DNA from: JAADHX01 sp964569385
GTDB taxonomy: Bacteria > Actinomycetota > Acidimicrobiia > Acidimicrobiales > Poriferisodalaceae
Reading direction: 5' to 3'
DNA length: 64,000 nucleotides
Assembly: GCA_964569385.1 (NCBI GenBank)
Contig: CAZMUM010000028.1
Coordinates: 10,423-74,422 of the forward strand
The notes under the pieces are model-generated. The model saw only the letters and a list, made by a program, of their open reading frames with translations. It ran no database searches and had not been told where the DNA came from. Positions 41,967-50,965 of the stretch are shown one piece after another (the first letter of the stretch is position 1; each line of letters starts with the position of its first letter). A program made the position numbers and the translations under genes.

Positions 41967-41972
41967 ACTGTA
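41967..41972 (-). promoter_or_regulatory. -10 hexamer TACAGT for leaderless DUF222/HNH mRNA
   Basis: TACAGT on the minus strand, 6 nt before the ATG at 41960. Confidence 0.5.
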
Positions 41973-42168
41973 CCAACACAACCGACGGTCCCACCCATAT
42001 TACGAACAAATATTCGATATAGGTCAATTCGACCCTGACCTTGGAACCACTCATCTAGCAACGTCATCGTCTACACCAGTCGAGCTACCCAGCAACTCGA
42101 CGAAGACACCTGGGCGGTCTCTGGTAGCGCGTTCTTCTAGTTGAGCGTCTGCGAACGCCCCATAGAGA

Positions 42169-43071
42169 TCAGCTGGTCTGCCTGGCTGCTTCTAGGACTT
42201 CGCTGATCTCGGCGCCTCCGTTGAGGCCGGCGATGATATGGCCCTCGTCTGGAACCACGTTGACGGTAACGGTTGCCCCGCTGACGGCGAGGCGGTCGGC
42301 GGTGCTGTTGGCCCCGTCGATCCAGAGTTGTCCATCGTTGGCACCAACCCACAAGGTGACTGGAACGCCGAAGTCGTCGGCCCCGACGGTGTCGAGGGCG
42401 AGCAGGTCGAATTCGCTGCGAGCGAACCCTGGCAAGACCGACACCGACGCGATTCGCTCAGGGTAAAGGGCCAGGGCCCTGAAGCTCGAAATGCCGCCGT
42501 TGCTTACGCCAGCGACATGCACTCGTCCGCCTTCGGCAGGAGCGTTGGCCAACACCGCGTCGAGCAGCGGCGGTATCAGTTCTTCGCTTCCCTGAAAGAA
42601 CAGCCGCCCGTCGGGTGCCACTGGCGTGATGACAGTCCAGCCCTTGTCGACAGCGGCCGGAATCCAGTAGTTGTCAAGAAGCGTTTCGGCTATCGCCCGG
42701 GTCTGTGGTCCGGCTGGGAACGCAAGAAGTACCGGCCGTACGGCGGTGCTGACGGCAACGTCGCCTTGTTGTCCAACTGCGTACTCGAGTTCGATCCCGT
42801 CGATCGTGGCCGTGTACCAGATGACGTCCGGCCTAGTCTCGTCTTGGATTCCCTGCGAGATGTCGATTGCTGCATTCTGGGTGCGCGGCGCCGAAGTTTC
42901 GACCACAATCGCCGGTTGGGTGGTTGCTGAGTTCACTGCATCTGGGTCGGCCACTACGGCTCGTTGAGCGCCATCGGAGTTACTACACGCGGCGGCTGTG
43001 AGGGCCACAACGGCGACAATCGCAGCTAGGCGGATTGTCGTTCGTCTGGCGCTGGTCGAGGTAAGGGACAT
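42169..43071 (-). CDS. Lipoprotein with alpha/beta-hydrolase (esterase-like) domain
   Basis: A 300-aa protein. Signal peptide with lipobox LTAAAC near residue 29, then a ~45-residue linker, then a hydrolase domain: PVLLAFPAGPQTRAIAETLLDNYW, WTVITPVAPDGRLFFQG, nucleophile elbow GVSNGGISSF and C-terminal VPDEGHII with the candidate His. Candidate acid Asp in VGANDGQLW. Resembles polyhydroxybutyrate depolymerase/feruloyl esterase-like secreted hydrolases; substrate unknown. Confidence 0.75.
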   Translation of the reverse strand: MSLTSTSARRTTIRLAAIVAVVALTAAACSNSDGAQRAVVADPDAVNSATTQPAIVVETSAPRTQNAAIDISQGIQDETRPDVIWYTATIDGIELEYAVGQQGDVAVSTAVRPVLLAFPAGPQTRAIAETLLDNYWIPAAVDKGWTVITPVAPDGRLFFQGSEELIPPLLDAVLANAPAEGGRVHVAGVSNGGISSFRALALYPERIASVSVLPGFARSEFDLLALDTVGADDFGVPVTLWVGANDGQLWIDGANSTADRLAVSGATVTVNVVPDEGHIIAGLNGGAEISEVLEAARQTS

Positions 43072-43121
43072 AGATATCTAAACCGGTTCGTAATGGGAGT
43101 TCTTCCACGTGGGCCGGGCGG

Positions 43122-43127
43122 TACCCT
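43122..43127 (+). promoter_or_regulatory. -10 hexamer TACCCT for leaderless glyS mRNA
   Basis: TACCCT, 8 nt before the ATG at 43136. Confidence 0.5.
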
Positions 43128-43135
43128 GACCGGCC

Positions 43136-44494
43136 ATGGCTGAACCCGAAGTTGCTGTTCCGAACGCAGAACTGTTCGACAAAATTGTCAACCTTTGCAA
43201 GCGCCGAGGTTTCGTTTATCCTTCGGCCGAAATATACGGCGGGTTCCGATCCACATACGATTACGGCCCGCTCGGCGTGTTAATGCTTCGCAACGTCAAG
43301 GACGCATGGTGGCGCTCGATGGTACAGATGCGCCACGACGTCGTCGGCCTCGATGCCGCGGTGCTTAGCCCCCCAGCGGTCTGGGAGGCGTCTGGCCACC
43401 TCGCCAACTTCAGCGATCCGCTCGTCGACTGCACCAACTGCAAGACCCGTCATCGCCAAGACAACCTCGACGACCCGAACACCTGCCCATCTTGTGGCAA
43501 GTCTGGCACTTTCACCGAGGCCCGCGAGTTCAACCTCATGTTCAAAACCCAGGCCGGTCCGGTCGAGGGTTCTGGTCACGATGTCTATCTGCGTCCCGAA
43601 ACGGCACAAGGAATCTTCCTCAACTTCAAGAACGTGCTCAACACCACGCGTAAGAAGCCGCCGTTCGGCATTGCTCAGATCGGCAAATCGTTTCGTAACG
43701 AGATTACGCCAGGCAACTTCGTCTTTCGCACCCGCGAGTTCGAGCAGATGGAGATGGAGTTCTTCGTCCATCCAGACGAAGCCTTGCAGTGGTACGAGTA
43801 CTGGCTAAATGAACGACTCAACTGGTACATCGATCTGGGTATTCCGGCTAACCAGGTCATGCTGCGCCCCCACGCAGAAGACGAGTTAAGCCACTACAGC
43901 GCTGGCACCAGTGATGTCGAGTTCATGTTCCCGTGGGGTTGGGGCGAGCTTGAGGGAATCGCCAATCGAGGCGACTACGACCTTAAGGCTCACGCCGCGG
44001 CAGCCAACGAAAAGCTCGAATACTTCGATCAGGCCTCGGGCGAGCGTTATGTGCCCCACGTCATTGAGCCAGCCGCGGGCGCAACTAGGGCGATGATGGC
44101 GTTCCTGCTGGCGGCCTATGTCGAAGAAGAGGTCAACGACGATGTGCGCACTGTTCTGAAACTCGACCCTCGGTTGGCCCCGTACAAGGTTGCTGTGTTG
44201 CCGTTGTCGAAGAAGGATGTGCTCCGGCCGTTGGCCCATTCGGTGCTCGAAGCCTTGCAGCCGCACATGATGACCGAATACGACGAGACCCAGGCCATTG
44301 GCCGTCGTTACCGTCGACAGGACGAGATCGGCACGCCGCTTTGTGTCACCATCGACTTCGACAGCCTCGACGACAATGCGGTNNNNNNNNNNNNNNNNNN
44401 NNNNNNNNNNNNNNNNNNNNNNNNNNNNNNNNNNNNNNNNNNNNNNNNNNNNNNNNNNNNNNNNNNNNNNNNNNNNNNNNNNCTCGGCCTCTAG
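43136..44494 (+). CDS. glyS: Glycyl-tRNA synthetase (dimeric type), interrupted by assembly gap
   Basis: Class II synthetase that charges tRNA-Gly. Motifs present: CKRRGFVYPSAEIYGGFRSTYDYGPLG, the zinc-binding CTNCKTRHRQDN ... CPSCGKSG, motif 2 FRNEITPGNFVFRTREFEQMEMEFF and motif 3 GATRAMMAFLLAAY, then the anticodon-binding domain YKVAVLPLSKKD. The sequence is lost in 100 N after SLDDNAV. The family normally ends about 30 residues later and the frame reaches LGL-stop at 44494 after the gap, so the gap estimate may be nearly right. The C-terminus is unverified. Confidence 0.9.
   Translation: MAEPEVAVPNAELFDKIVNLCKRRGFVYPSAEIYGGFRSTYDYGPLGVLMLRNVKDAWWRSMVQMRHDVVGLDAAVLSPPAVWEASGHLANFSDPLVDCTNCKTRHRQDNLDDPNTCPSCGKSGTFTEAREFNLMFKTQAGPVEGSGHDVYLRPETAQGIFLNFKNVLNTTRKKPPFGIAQIGKSFRNEITPGNFVFRTREFEQMEMEFFVHPDEALQWYEYWLNERLNWYIDLGIPANQVMLRPHAEDELSHYSAGTSDVEFMFPWGWGELEGIANRGDYDLKAHAAAANEKLEYFDQASGERYVPHVIEPAAGATRAMMAFLLAAYVEEEVNDDVRTVLKLDPRLAPYKVAVLPLSKKDVLRPLAHSVLEALQPHMMTEYDETQAIGRRYRRQDEIGTPLCVTIDFDSLDDNAXXXXXXXXXXXXXXXXXXXXXXXXXXXXXXXXXXLGL
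44383..44482. other. Assembly gap (100 N)
   Basis: Exactly 100 undetermined bases, a common placeholder for a scaffold join of unknown length. It falls in the last codons of glyS. Confidence 0.99.
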
Positions 44495-44503
44495 GGGGAA
44501 GTC

Positions 44504-47065
44504 TTGACCATCTATCGGCTCGATCAGGCCCATACTGCTGAAACAGGCCTACCTCTATTGCTAGGTCCGCTAGGTGCCGAGCTCAACGAGTTGTGTCATC
44601 TGTTTGGCCACCTTGTGCCGTCGGGAATCGTGCTGGATGCCGACACGTGTCAACAGCTAACCGAGTCGGGTTGGTCAGGTGAACTCCGAGCCGAACTTGG
44701 CGCCGCCATAGCAGGCATCGAACACGACATCGGTGCCGGCCTCGACGATTCGTCGAATCCGCTGCTGCTGGCGGTCAGGCCCGGCTTCGCCGGTAGATAC
44801 CCGGCCATGCCAGACACTTTGCTCAACCTCGGACTGCTCGGCAAGGCCGGCGACATCTCGACGGCGGCCTCCGAGGCGCAACTCGGCTCTTGGCGGCGTT
44901 ACCTCGAGGACTACGGACGGATCGCTCTTGGTGTCGAGGCCACCGAGTTCGCGGGGGCGGTTGATGCAGCTATGAGACTCGCCGGAACCGACACGGATCT
45001 GCCGGCTGACCTACTAGCTCACGTCTGTGGTCGACACCTCGAGCGCATCGAACGAAACGGCGGGCTGGCGGGGTCGTCTCTTCGACAGCTCGAGGTTGTG
45101 TTGAAAGCCAAAGCTGAGGCGTGGTGTGATGAGCGCGCGACGATTCACCGCGGCCGCCTCGGCGCCGCCTCTGGGGGCGTCTCGGTCATTGTCCAAGCAA
45201 TGGCCTTTGGTGCGTCCAACGATGCGACGAGGGCAAGGGCCACCAGTCGAGACACCGGCGATGGATCCCACGGCATTCAGGTTGCGGTTGATGGCCAGTC
45301 GGTGGATCCGTCATCTTTGGGTGAGGCAGTCGCGGTTGCGCTAAACAAGTCCCTCGGTGCCCTAGAAGTACACCATCGTGATGTCGTGATGCTCGACCTG
45401 ATCGTCGCCTCTGACGATATTGCGATCGTCGGCGGCAGAGTGGCTGAGCGGTCAGGCGTTGCCGCGTTCAGGATTGCTCACGATCTAACAACCGACTCGA
45501 CGATCAAGCTGTCGCGTGCCGAGGCAGTTAGCCGAATCACTCCACATCACGTCGAGCAGGTACTGCATCCAAGTTTCGACCTCGGCGACGACCTCGCTGT
45601 TCTAACGGTCGGGATCGGCGCTTCGCCAGGGGCCGCCTCTGGGGTTGTCGCGTTCAGCTCCGACGAAGCTGTGGTGCTGGCTGAGTCGGGAGCGAGCGTG
45701 ATCCTCGTGGCCGAAGAGACATCCCCAGACGACATGGCCGGCATGGAGGTCGCGGCGGGAATTCTCACCACTCGGGGCGGGCTGGCTTCACACGCCGCGG
45801 TGGTGGCCCGCGGCTGGGGCACGCCGGCCGTGTGCGGTGCCGATCAGATTCGTTTTGGCGACTCGATGATGAGCATCGGCGCCGAGGTGATCAGGGCGGG
45901 CGATTCGATCTCTATCGACGGAAGCACCGGCTCGGTGTATCTCGGATCACTGGATACAACAGCCGTCCAGCGCCCGGACGAGTTCGAGGTTCTGCTCGCC
46001 TGGGCCGATGACATTAGGTCCGGTCATCTCGTTGTGCGAGCTAACGCCGACTCTGGTGCCGATGCCATAGTTGCTCGCGAACTAGGTGCCGAAGGAATTG
46101 GGCTGTGCCGCACCGAGCACATGTTCTTAACCGAAGACCGGCTACCGATCATGCGTCAGATGATCCTCGCCACAACACCGGCTAAAGAGAAGATGGCGTT
46201 AACCTGCCTGCGACTTGCCCAGCGCGACGACTTTCTCGAAATCCTCGAGGCCATGGATGGGCTGCCCGTCACCGTGCGATTGCTAGACCCACCATTACAC
46301 GAGTTTCTTCCCAATCTCGATGAACTTATCGTCGCTGAAGCGAAGGGCGAACTCGATAGCCGCGGCACCGAGCTACTCACTGCGGCCCGCGAGTGGAGCG
46401 AACACAACCCCATGATCGGGACTCGCGGAGTTCGTCTGGGTTGGCTGAAACCTGGTCTGTATGAGATGCAGGTGACGGCTCTCGCGGAGGCCGTGGCCGA
46501 ACGAATTGCCGACGGCGGAGATCCGATTGTCGAGGTGATGATTCCGCTGACGGTAAGCGGACCCGAGTTGGCTGGAGCCCGCGGCTGGGTAGAAAGCGCG
46601 TTGTCCGCCAACGGCGTTGAACCGGGCCACATCACAATTGGAACCATGATCGAAACGCCGCGAGCGGCCCTGCTAGCCGATGAGCTAGCCGCCGAGGCCG
46701 ACTTCTTTAGTTTCGGCACCAACGATCTGACCCAGTTGACGTTTGGGTTCAGCCGCGACGACGTCGAGGCTCGGCTGATGGATGTCTACCTCGACGAGGG
46801 GCTGCTTCGCGCGAATCCGTTCGAGCACTTCGACGATGCCGGTGTCGGCCAATTGGTTCGTTCGGCGGTCAAACTTGGTCGGTCAGCGAAACCGGAACTG
46901 AAGTTGGGCATCTGCGGCGAACACGGTGGCGACGCGACGAGCATCAAGTTCTTTCTAGACGTTGGGCTCGACTATGTGAGCTGTTCGCCGTATCGCGTTC
47001 CGGTCGCGCGTTTGGCCGCGGCTCAGGCTGTTCTTCAAACACGATCGAACTCACCGATGAGCTAA
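44504..47065 (+). CDS. ppdK: Pyruvate phosphate dikinase-like protein with degenerate nucleotide-binding domain
   Basis: An 853-aa PPDK/PEP-utilising enzyme. The phospho-His domain (GILTTRGGLASHAAVVARGWGTPAVCG) and PEP/pyruvate barrel are canonical: GLCRTEHMF, PVTVRLLDPPLHEFLP, NPMIGTRGVRLG, FFSFGTNDLTQLTFGFSRDD and CGEHGGD. The N-terminal ATP-grasp half keeps the outline (NPLLLAVRPGF, DTLLNLGLLG) but loses key features: GGKGANL reads LGPLGAEL, VRSGA reads VRPGF, and the SGTGVAFTR-type segment reads NDATRARATSR. ATP/AMP chemistry may be altered. TTG start with AGGGGGA upstream, just after glyS. Confidence 0.82.
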   Translation: MTIYRLDQAHTAETGLPLLLGPLGAELNELCHLFGHLVPSGIVLDADTCQQLTESGWSGELRAELGAAIAGIEHDIGAGLDDSSNPLLLAVRPGFAGRYPAMPDTLLNLGLLGKAGDISTAASEAQLGSWRRYLEDYGRIALGVEATEFAGAVDAAMRLAGTDTDLPADLLAHVCGRHLERIERNGGLAGSSLRQLEVVLKAKAEAWCDERATIHRGRLGAASGGVSVIVQAMAFGASNDATRARATSRDTGDGSHGIQVAVDGQSVDPSSLGEAVAVALNKSLGALEVHHRDVVMLDLIVASDDIAIVGGRVAERSGVAAFRIAHDLTTDSTIKLSRAEAVSRITPHHVEQVLHPSFDLGDDLAVLTVGIGASPGAASGVVAFSSDEAVVLAESGASVILVAEETSPDDMAGMEVAAGILTTRGGLASHAAVVARGWGTPAVCGADQIRFGDSMMSIGAEVIRAGDSISIDGSTGSVYLGSLDTTAVQRPDEFEVLLAWADDIRSGHLVVRANADSGADAIVARELGAEGIGLCRTEHMFLTEDRLPIMRQMILATTPAKEKMALTCLRLAQRDDFLEILEAMDGLPVTVRLLDPPLHEFLPNLDELIVAEAKGELDSRGTELLTAAREWSEHNPMIGTRGVRLGWLKPGLYEMQVTALAEAVAERIADGGDPIVEVMIPLTVSGPELAGARGWVESALSANGVEPGHITIGTMIETPRAALLADELAAEADFFSFGTNDLTQLTFGFSRDDVEARLMDVYLDEGLLRANPFEHFDDAGVGQLVRSAVKLGRSAKPELKLGICGEHGGDATSIKFFLDVGLDYVSCSPYRVPVARLAAAQAVLQTRSNSPMS

Positions 47066-47115
47066 TCGAACGCGAGTTCGGGTAGCCGAAACTGGCTGCT
47101 AGCGTCAGTGCCAAC

Positions 47116-49020
47116 ATGGGCATCAACTCCGACGACATCGAGAAGGTCCGCGATGGCGCCGACATTGTCGGGGTCATCAGCCAGTTCGTCGCGCTCCGCA
47201 AGACCGGCAATAACTGGATGGGGTTGTGTCCGTTTCACAACGAGAAGTCGCCTTCGTTCTCGGTGAGCGCCGAGAAGGGTTTCTACTACTGTTTCGGTTG
47301 CCAAAAGAGCGGCGATGTCATCTCCTTTGTCGAGGAACAAGAGGGGCTCGACTTTCCCGCCGCAATGGAGTGGTTGGCCGCCAAACAGGGTGTTCAGCTT
47401 CGTTACGAAGAAAGCGGTGTCGATTCGGCCAGGCGGAGCCGCAAGAAACGACTTCATGAGCTGGTCGAGAACACCATCGATATCTATCATGAAAGGCTCC
47501 TTGGCGGGCACGATGCCGGCAAGGCCCGCTCATATCTGCGTAGCCGTGGTTACGACCGCGACACTGTCGAGCAGTTCAAGCTCGGATATTCGCCCGATGA
47601 CTGGGATGTTGTCTCAAAGGAACTGAAGGCATCGTCCAAGGATCTTCAGGCGGCGGGCCTGGGTTTTGTGAATCGGCGCCAACGCCAGCAAGACTTCTTC
47701 CGCGATCGGGTCATGTTTCCCATCTACGACGCCAACGGAAACGCTGTCGGTTTTGGCGGGCGCCAGCTCCCAGAGGGCCAACCGCCCAAGTACAAGAACT
47801 CGGCCCAGACCGACATCTACGACAAGTCGCGCCTGTTGTACGCGCTCAACTGGGCCAAGAAGGATGCCGTCGCTAAGAACGAGATCATCGTTTGTGAGGG
47901 TTACACCGATGTCATTGGTTACTTCAATGCTGGATTACCGCGGGCCGTTGCTACGTGTGGCACCTCGCTTACCGAGGACCATGTGCGGTTGCTGAAGAAG
48001 TTCGCCTCGACGGTCGTGCTTTCGTTCGACGCCGATAGTGCGGGTCGGGCCGCGGCCGACAAGTTCTACGAATGGGAGAAACGTTACGAAGTCGAGGTGC
48101 GTGTAGCCGATCTTCCCGATGGCGCCGATCCAGGCGAGTTGGCACAGCAACCCCAAGGCCCAGCGCTGCTGCAAGCCGCCGTCGAGAACGCGATTCCGTT
48201 CTTGAAGTACCGCATCGAACGGGTGCTGGCCAACGAGAGCCTCGAAACCCCCGAGGGTCGGGCGCGTGCGGCCGCGGCAGCGATTGCGGTTGTGGCCGAG
48301 CACCCCAATGAGCTGCTACGTGACCAATACGTGATGGAGGTGGCGTCTCGAACTCGTACCGAACCTTCACGAATGCGTCAGATGCTGCAACGATTGCCGC
48401 TCGGTCGCCCGATTGATCGGCCCGAACGTATCCAGAAGCACCGCTCAGGTAACGACGGCCCACCAGTCGACGAGTATTCCTTCAACGAACCGCCTCCCTA
48501 CTTCGACGACGACCCCGAACTGGACGGTTCCACAGAAGGCTCAGGGTTGGTTGGTACGCCCGCGCCAATCCACATCGATCCGCGCGAGCGCGAGCTGCTG
48601 CGACTCCTGATCCACAACGCCAGCGAGGTTCGCGACAAGGCCCATTTAGTCCTGTTCAGCTCCGAAACTACTCGGCGGGCCTATGCGGTTGTTTCGGCCG
48701 ACGAGTGGGAGAAGCGGCTCGACGACGAACCAGAACACGTCGCGAACCTGCTGCGACGGCTGGCGATGGAAGAGGTCGCCGGTGAGTCCGACCCGATCGA
48801 GGATCTTGGCTGGGTGGTCCACGCTGCTGCGATGCGAGCCCGCACCGAGATCGCGGCCGAAGCCACCACCGATCTCGAGAGCTTGCGCAAGCTTCAACCG
48901 TTGCTTCAGTGGCTCAACGATCGCACAGAGGAGCTCCAAGGTTCCGATCTGAGGCTCGCGGCTATCGATGCCTTGCTAGCTTGGCTTGTGTCGTACTCCT
49001 CCGAGGTCGACGGGGGGTGA
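47116..49020 (+). CDS. dnaG: DNA primase
   Basis: A 634-aa primase making RNA primers at the replication fork. N-terminal zinc finger CPFHNEKSPSFSV ... YYCFGCQKSGDVI, catalytic core with EGYTDVIGYF and TOPRIM acidic motif SFDADSAGR, and a C-terminal helicase-binding region. Length is normal. A TAGCGT box lies 10 nt upstream, slightly further than the leaderless norm. The stop is 1 nt from the sigma-factor start, so dnaG-rpoD form the usual macromolecular-synthesis pair. Confidence 0.93.
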   Translation: MGINSDDIEKVRDGADIVGVISQFVALRKTGNNWMGLCPFHNEKSPSFSVSAEKGFYYCFGCQKSGDVISFVEEQEGLDFPAAMEWLAAKQGVQLRYEESGVDSARRSRKKRLHELVENTIDIYHERLLGGHDAGKARSYLRSRGYDRDTVEQFKLGYSPDDWDVVSKELKASSKDLQAAGLGFVNRRQRQQDFFRDRVMFPIYDANGNAVGFGGRQLPEGQPPKYKNSAQTDIYDKSRLLYALNWAKKDAVAKNEIIVCEGYTDVIGYFNAGLPRAVATCGTSLTEDHVRLLKKFASTVVLSFDADSAGRAAADKFYEWEKRYEVEVRVADLPDGADPGELAQQPQGPALLQAAVENAIPFLKYRIERVLANESLETPEGRARAAAAAIAVVAEHPNELLRDQYVMEVASRTRTEPSRMRQMLQRLPLGRPIDRPERIQKHRSGNDGPPVDEYSFNEPPPYFDDDPELDGSTEGSGLVGTPAPIHIDPRERELLRLLIHNASEVRDKAHLVLFSSETTRRAYAVVSADEWEKRLDDEPEHVANLLRRLAMEEVAGESDPIEDLGWVVHAAAMRARTEIAAEATTDLESLRKLQPLLQWLNDRTEELQGSDLRLAAIDALLAWLVSYSSEVDGG

Positions 49021-49021
49021 C

Positions 49022-50005
49022 ATGGGCGACCTACTGGACAAGCGACGAGCCCGTCGTGCCGCGCTGAGTCGCACCGGATCATCGGACCCCACAAAGCAGT
49101 ACCTAGGCGAGATTGGTCAGGTACCTCTGCTCAGTCGCGAAGAAGAGGGCGAGATTGCGGCCCGAATTGCGGTTGGAGTTGCGGCGAGGACCTGTCTAGA
49201 ACAGATCGATGCACCCGAGAGCAGTCCGCTGGTCGACGACGCGACGATCGCTGGGTGGAGGGCCGACAAAGCCGACGGCGAAGTTGCGTTCGAGCACCTG
49301 TGCGCGGCCAATCTCCGACTCGTTGTTTCGATAGCGAAGCGATATTCGGGCCGCGGCCTAGCCCTGCTCGACCTTGTTCAAGAAGGCAACCTTGGTCTTA
49401 TGCGGGCTGTCGAGAAATTCGATCACACCAAGGGGTTTAAGTTCTCGACGTACGCCACTTGGTGGATTCGCCAGTCGATCACCAGAGCCATTGCCGATCA
49501 GTCGCGAACCATTCGGCTACCTGCCCACATGGTCGACCTCCTCAACCGTGTCACCCGAATCCAGCGCGACATGGTTCAGCAGTACGGCCGCGAACCTACG
49601 GTCGAAGAGGTTGCGATTATTGCCGACCTTGATGTCGAGAAGGTTCGCGACCTAGTGCAGATTGCCCAGGACCCTCTCAGCCTCGACTCGCCTCGCGGCG
49701 ACGATGACAACGCCAGCCTCGCTGACTTCATCAAGGACGACAACGCGGCGCTTCCGGCCGACATCGCCACCAGACACCTGTTGCAGTCAGAGGTACAAGA
49801 GGTGCTGGCCGACCTGGGGGGCCGCGAGGCAGCCATTGTTTCGCGACGGTTCGGTCTGGGCGGTAACAAACCCCTCACTCTCGAAGAGGTCGGGCGCGAG
49901 TTCAACATCACCCGCGAGAGGGTTCGCCAAATCGAAGCCAGAACGTTGGCCAAGCTGCGCCATCCGCAGAGGTCGGCCAGACTCAAGGAATACCTCGAGA
50001 ACTGA
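49022..50005 (+). CDS. rpoD: RNA polymerase sigma factor, sigma-70 family (RpoD/SigA-like)
   Basis: A 327-aa sigma factor. Region 1.2 (DPTKQYLGEIGQVPLLSREEE), region 2 (LRLVVSIAKRYSGRGLALLDLVQEGNLGLMRAVEKFDHTKGFKFSTYATWWIRQ), region 3 (RTIRLPAHMVDLLNRV) and region 4 with helix-turn-helix TLEEVGREFNITRERVRQIEART. Region 1.1 is missing and the protein is shorter than a typical housekeeping sigma, yet the dnaG linkage and motif quality fit a primary sigma. A second, larger primary sigma elsewhere cannot be ruled out. ATG follows the dnaG stop directly. Confidence 0.88.
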   Translation: MGDLLDKRRARRAALSRTGSSDPTKQYLGEIGQVPLLSREEEGEIAARIAVGVAARTCLEQIDAPESSPLVDDATIAGWRADKADGEVAFEHLCAANLRLVVSIAKRYSGRGLALLDLVQEGNLGLMRAVEKFDHTKGFKFSTYATWWIRQSITRAIADQSRTIRLPAHMVDLLNRVTRIQRDMVQQYGREPTVEEVAIIADLDVEKVRDLVQIAQDPLSLDSPRGDDDNASLADFIKDDNAALPADIATRHLLQSEVQEVLADLGGREAAIVSRRFGLGGNKPLTLEEVGREFNITRERVRQIEARTLAKLRHPQRSARLKEYLEN

Positions 50006-50087
50006 GCGGTCAGCCTCGCCTCCTCGGAGTCGAACAAAGAAACGGCTTTGCCTCGCCAGATCGACTGGTATATTCAGCATTCGCCAT

Positions 50088-50160
50088 TCCGGGGTAGCTC
50101 AGCTGGCAGAGCGTCGGACTGTTAATCCGCAGGTCGTGGGTTCGAGCCCCACCCCCGGAG
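50088..50160 (+). tRNA. tRNA-Asn (anticodon GTT)
   Basis: Cloverleaf visible: acceptor TCCGGGG/CCCCGGA, D-arm GCTC...GAGC, anticodon stem CGGA-CTGTTAA-TCCG with GTT, T-arm GTGGG-TTCGAGC-CCCAC, discriminator G. CCA is not encoded here (GCAC follows). The 43 nt from the anticodon loop to the 3' end recur exactly at 51938, where CCA does follow. The tRNA 3' end was thus the integration site of an element. Confidence 0.95.
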
Positions 50161-50161
50161 C
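50119..50161 (+). repeat. Left att-like direct repeat (tRNA-Asn 3' half)
   Basis: 43-bp sequence starting CTGTTAATCCGC and ending CCCCCGGAGC, identical to 51938-51980; distance 1,819 bp. Confidence 0.85.
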
Positions 50162-50167
50162 ACCGAA

Positions 50168-50210
50168 AGCCCCTGGTCAGAGCCCTACAGAGGGTGCTTG
50201 GCCAGGGGCT
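50168..50210 (+). terminator. Hairpin after tRNA-Asn inside the element
   Basis: AGCCCCTGG pairs with CCAGGGGCT, extended by CA/TG beyond one T-G wobble. No T-run follows. It probably replaces the original tRNA terminator displaced to 51985. Confidence 0.4.
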
Positions 50211-50294
50211 CTTGCGTATCCTGACCACACTGAGACCACGCCTGAGGGTGCCGAGATTCGGCGTGAACATCGGGGCCGAGGGTGGCGTCCTGAG

Positions 50295-50639
50295 GTGTTG
50301 GCACAAGCGAAACCGAACTGGAATCAGCTTTGGCCGGGACGTAATCCTGATCTGTCGATCCGGGCGCAGAAGACTCGTCTTCGTGGTTGGGCTGCCGAGG
50401 AATGGGATTGTGTTGTGAAGGGTCTCGAGGTGATCGGCTTGTTGTCGGTGTTGGATACGTCGGTGGTGCAGGTGCACTGCTCAGCGTTTGCTCTTTACCG
50501 TGAAGCGATGCGCCGGGTCGGTGAGGACGGATCCCCCTCTCTGCCTCCGGCCTCAGTGCTGGGGGCATCGTCGCGTCTAGACCTCATGCGGGCCACAACG
50601 ACGGTCGACATAAGCATGAAGAGACCAGAACACAAATAG
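50295..50639 (+). pseudogene. P27-type phage terminase small subunit-like fragment
   Basis: The frame, open without a start from before the tRNA, carries AAEEWDCVVKGLEVIGLLSVLDTSVVQVHCSAFALYREAMRRVGEDG. This has the helix pattern of the P27 terminase small subunit family (aEWd.vv.eLe.lGlLs.lD...v..yc.ay..y.eA). A GTG at 50295 is the nearest start but has no SD. No large terminase follows. Resemblance is by eye only. Confidence 0.45.
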
Positions 50640-50787
50640 AAGCAGATCAGAACATTTGGGTTTCGCACGCTCATGCCTGCTAGGAATTACACATTGTTGA
50701 TATAGCAAACATCAACGATGACAATGGAATGTCACACCCCAGTTGTACGGTTGTGGCAAGGCTAGGAAAGAAGAGGAGGTGAAAGTT

Positions 50788-50955
50788 GTGGATACAGAAC
50801 TCATCATCGAAAGTGATGTTGACCTTGTAGATGAAGCAGCGCGCTCACTCCTAAACATTTCCGGAGACAAGTTCCGGGAACGGTGGGACAGCGACTTCTA
50901 TGCTAATGACACAGATCCTCGGATCATGAGTGTCGCAGTATTGCTGTCGTCGTAA
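50788..50955 (+). CDS. 55-aa unknown protein, first gene of element cargo pair
   Basis: A small acidic protein: DVDLVDEAARSLLNISGDKFRERWDSDFY, then DTDPRIMSVAVLLSS. It looks like a short actinobacterial protein often seen before a larger partner gene. The GTG start is set by an almost perfect SD, AGGAGGTGA, ending 5 nt upstream, far stronger than most starts in this window. The next gene starts 10 nt after its stop. An antitoxin-like partner role is possible but not shown. Confidence 0.6.
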   Translation: MDTELIIESDVDLVDEAARSLLNISGDKFRERWDSDFYANDTDPRIMSVAVLLSS

Positions 50956-50965
50956 GCGCTGCTGA

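Noticed and set aside
49662..50294. Long plus-strand frame running through rpoD and tRNA-Asn into the terminase-like fragment
   Set aside because: The part over rpoD is a shadow frame and the part over the tRNA is noncoding; only the region after about 50295 shows family-like sequence.
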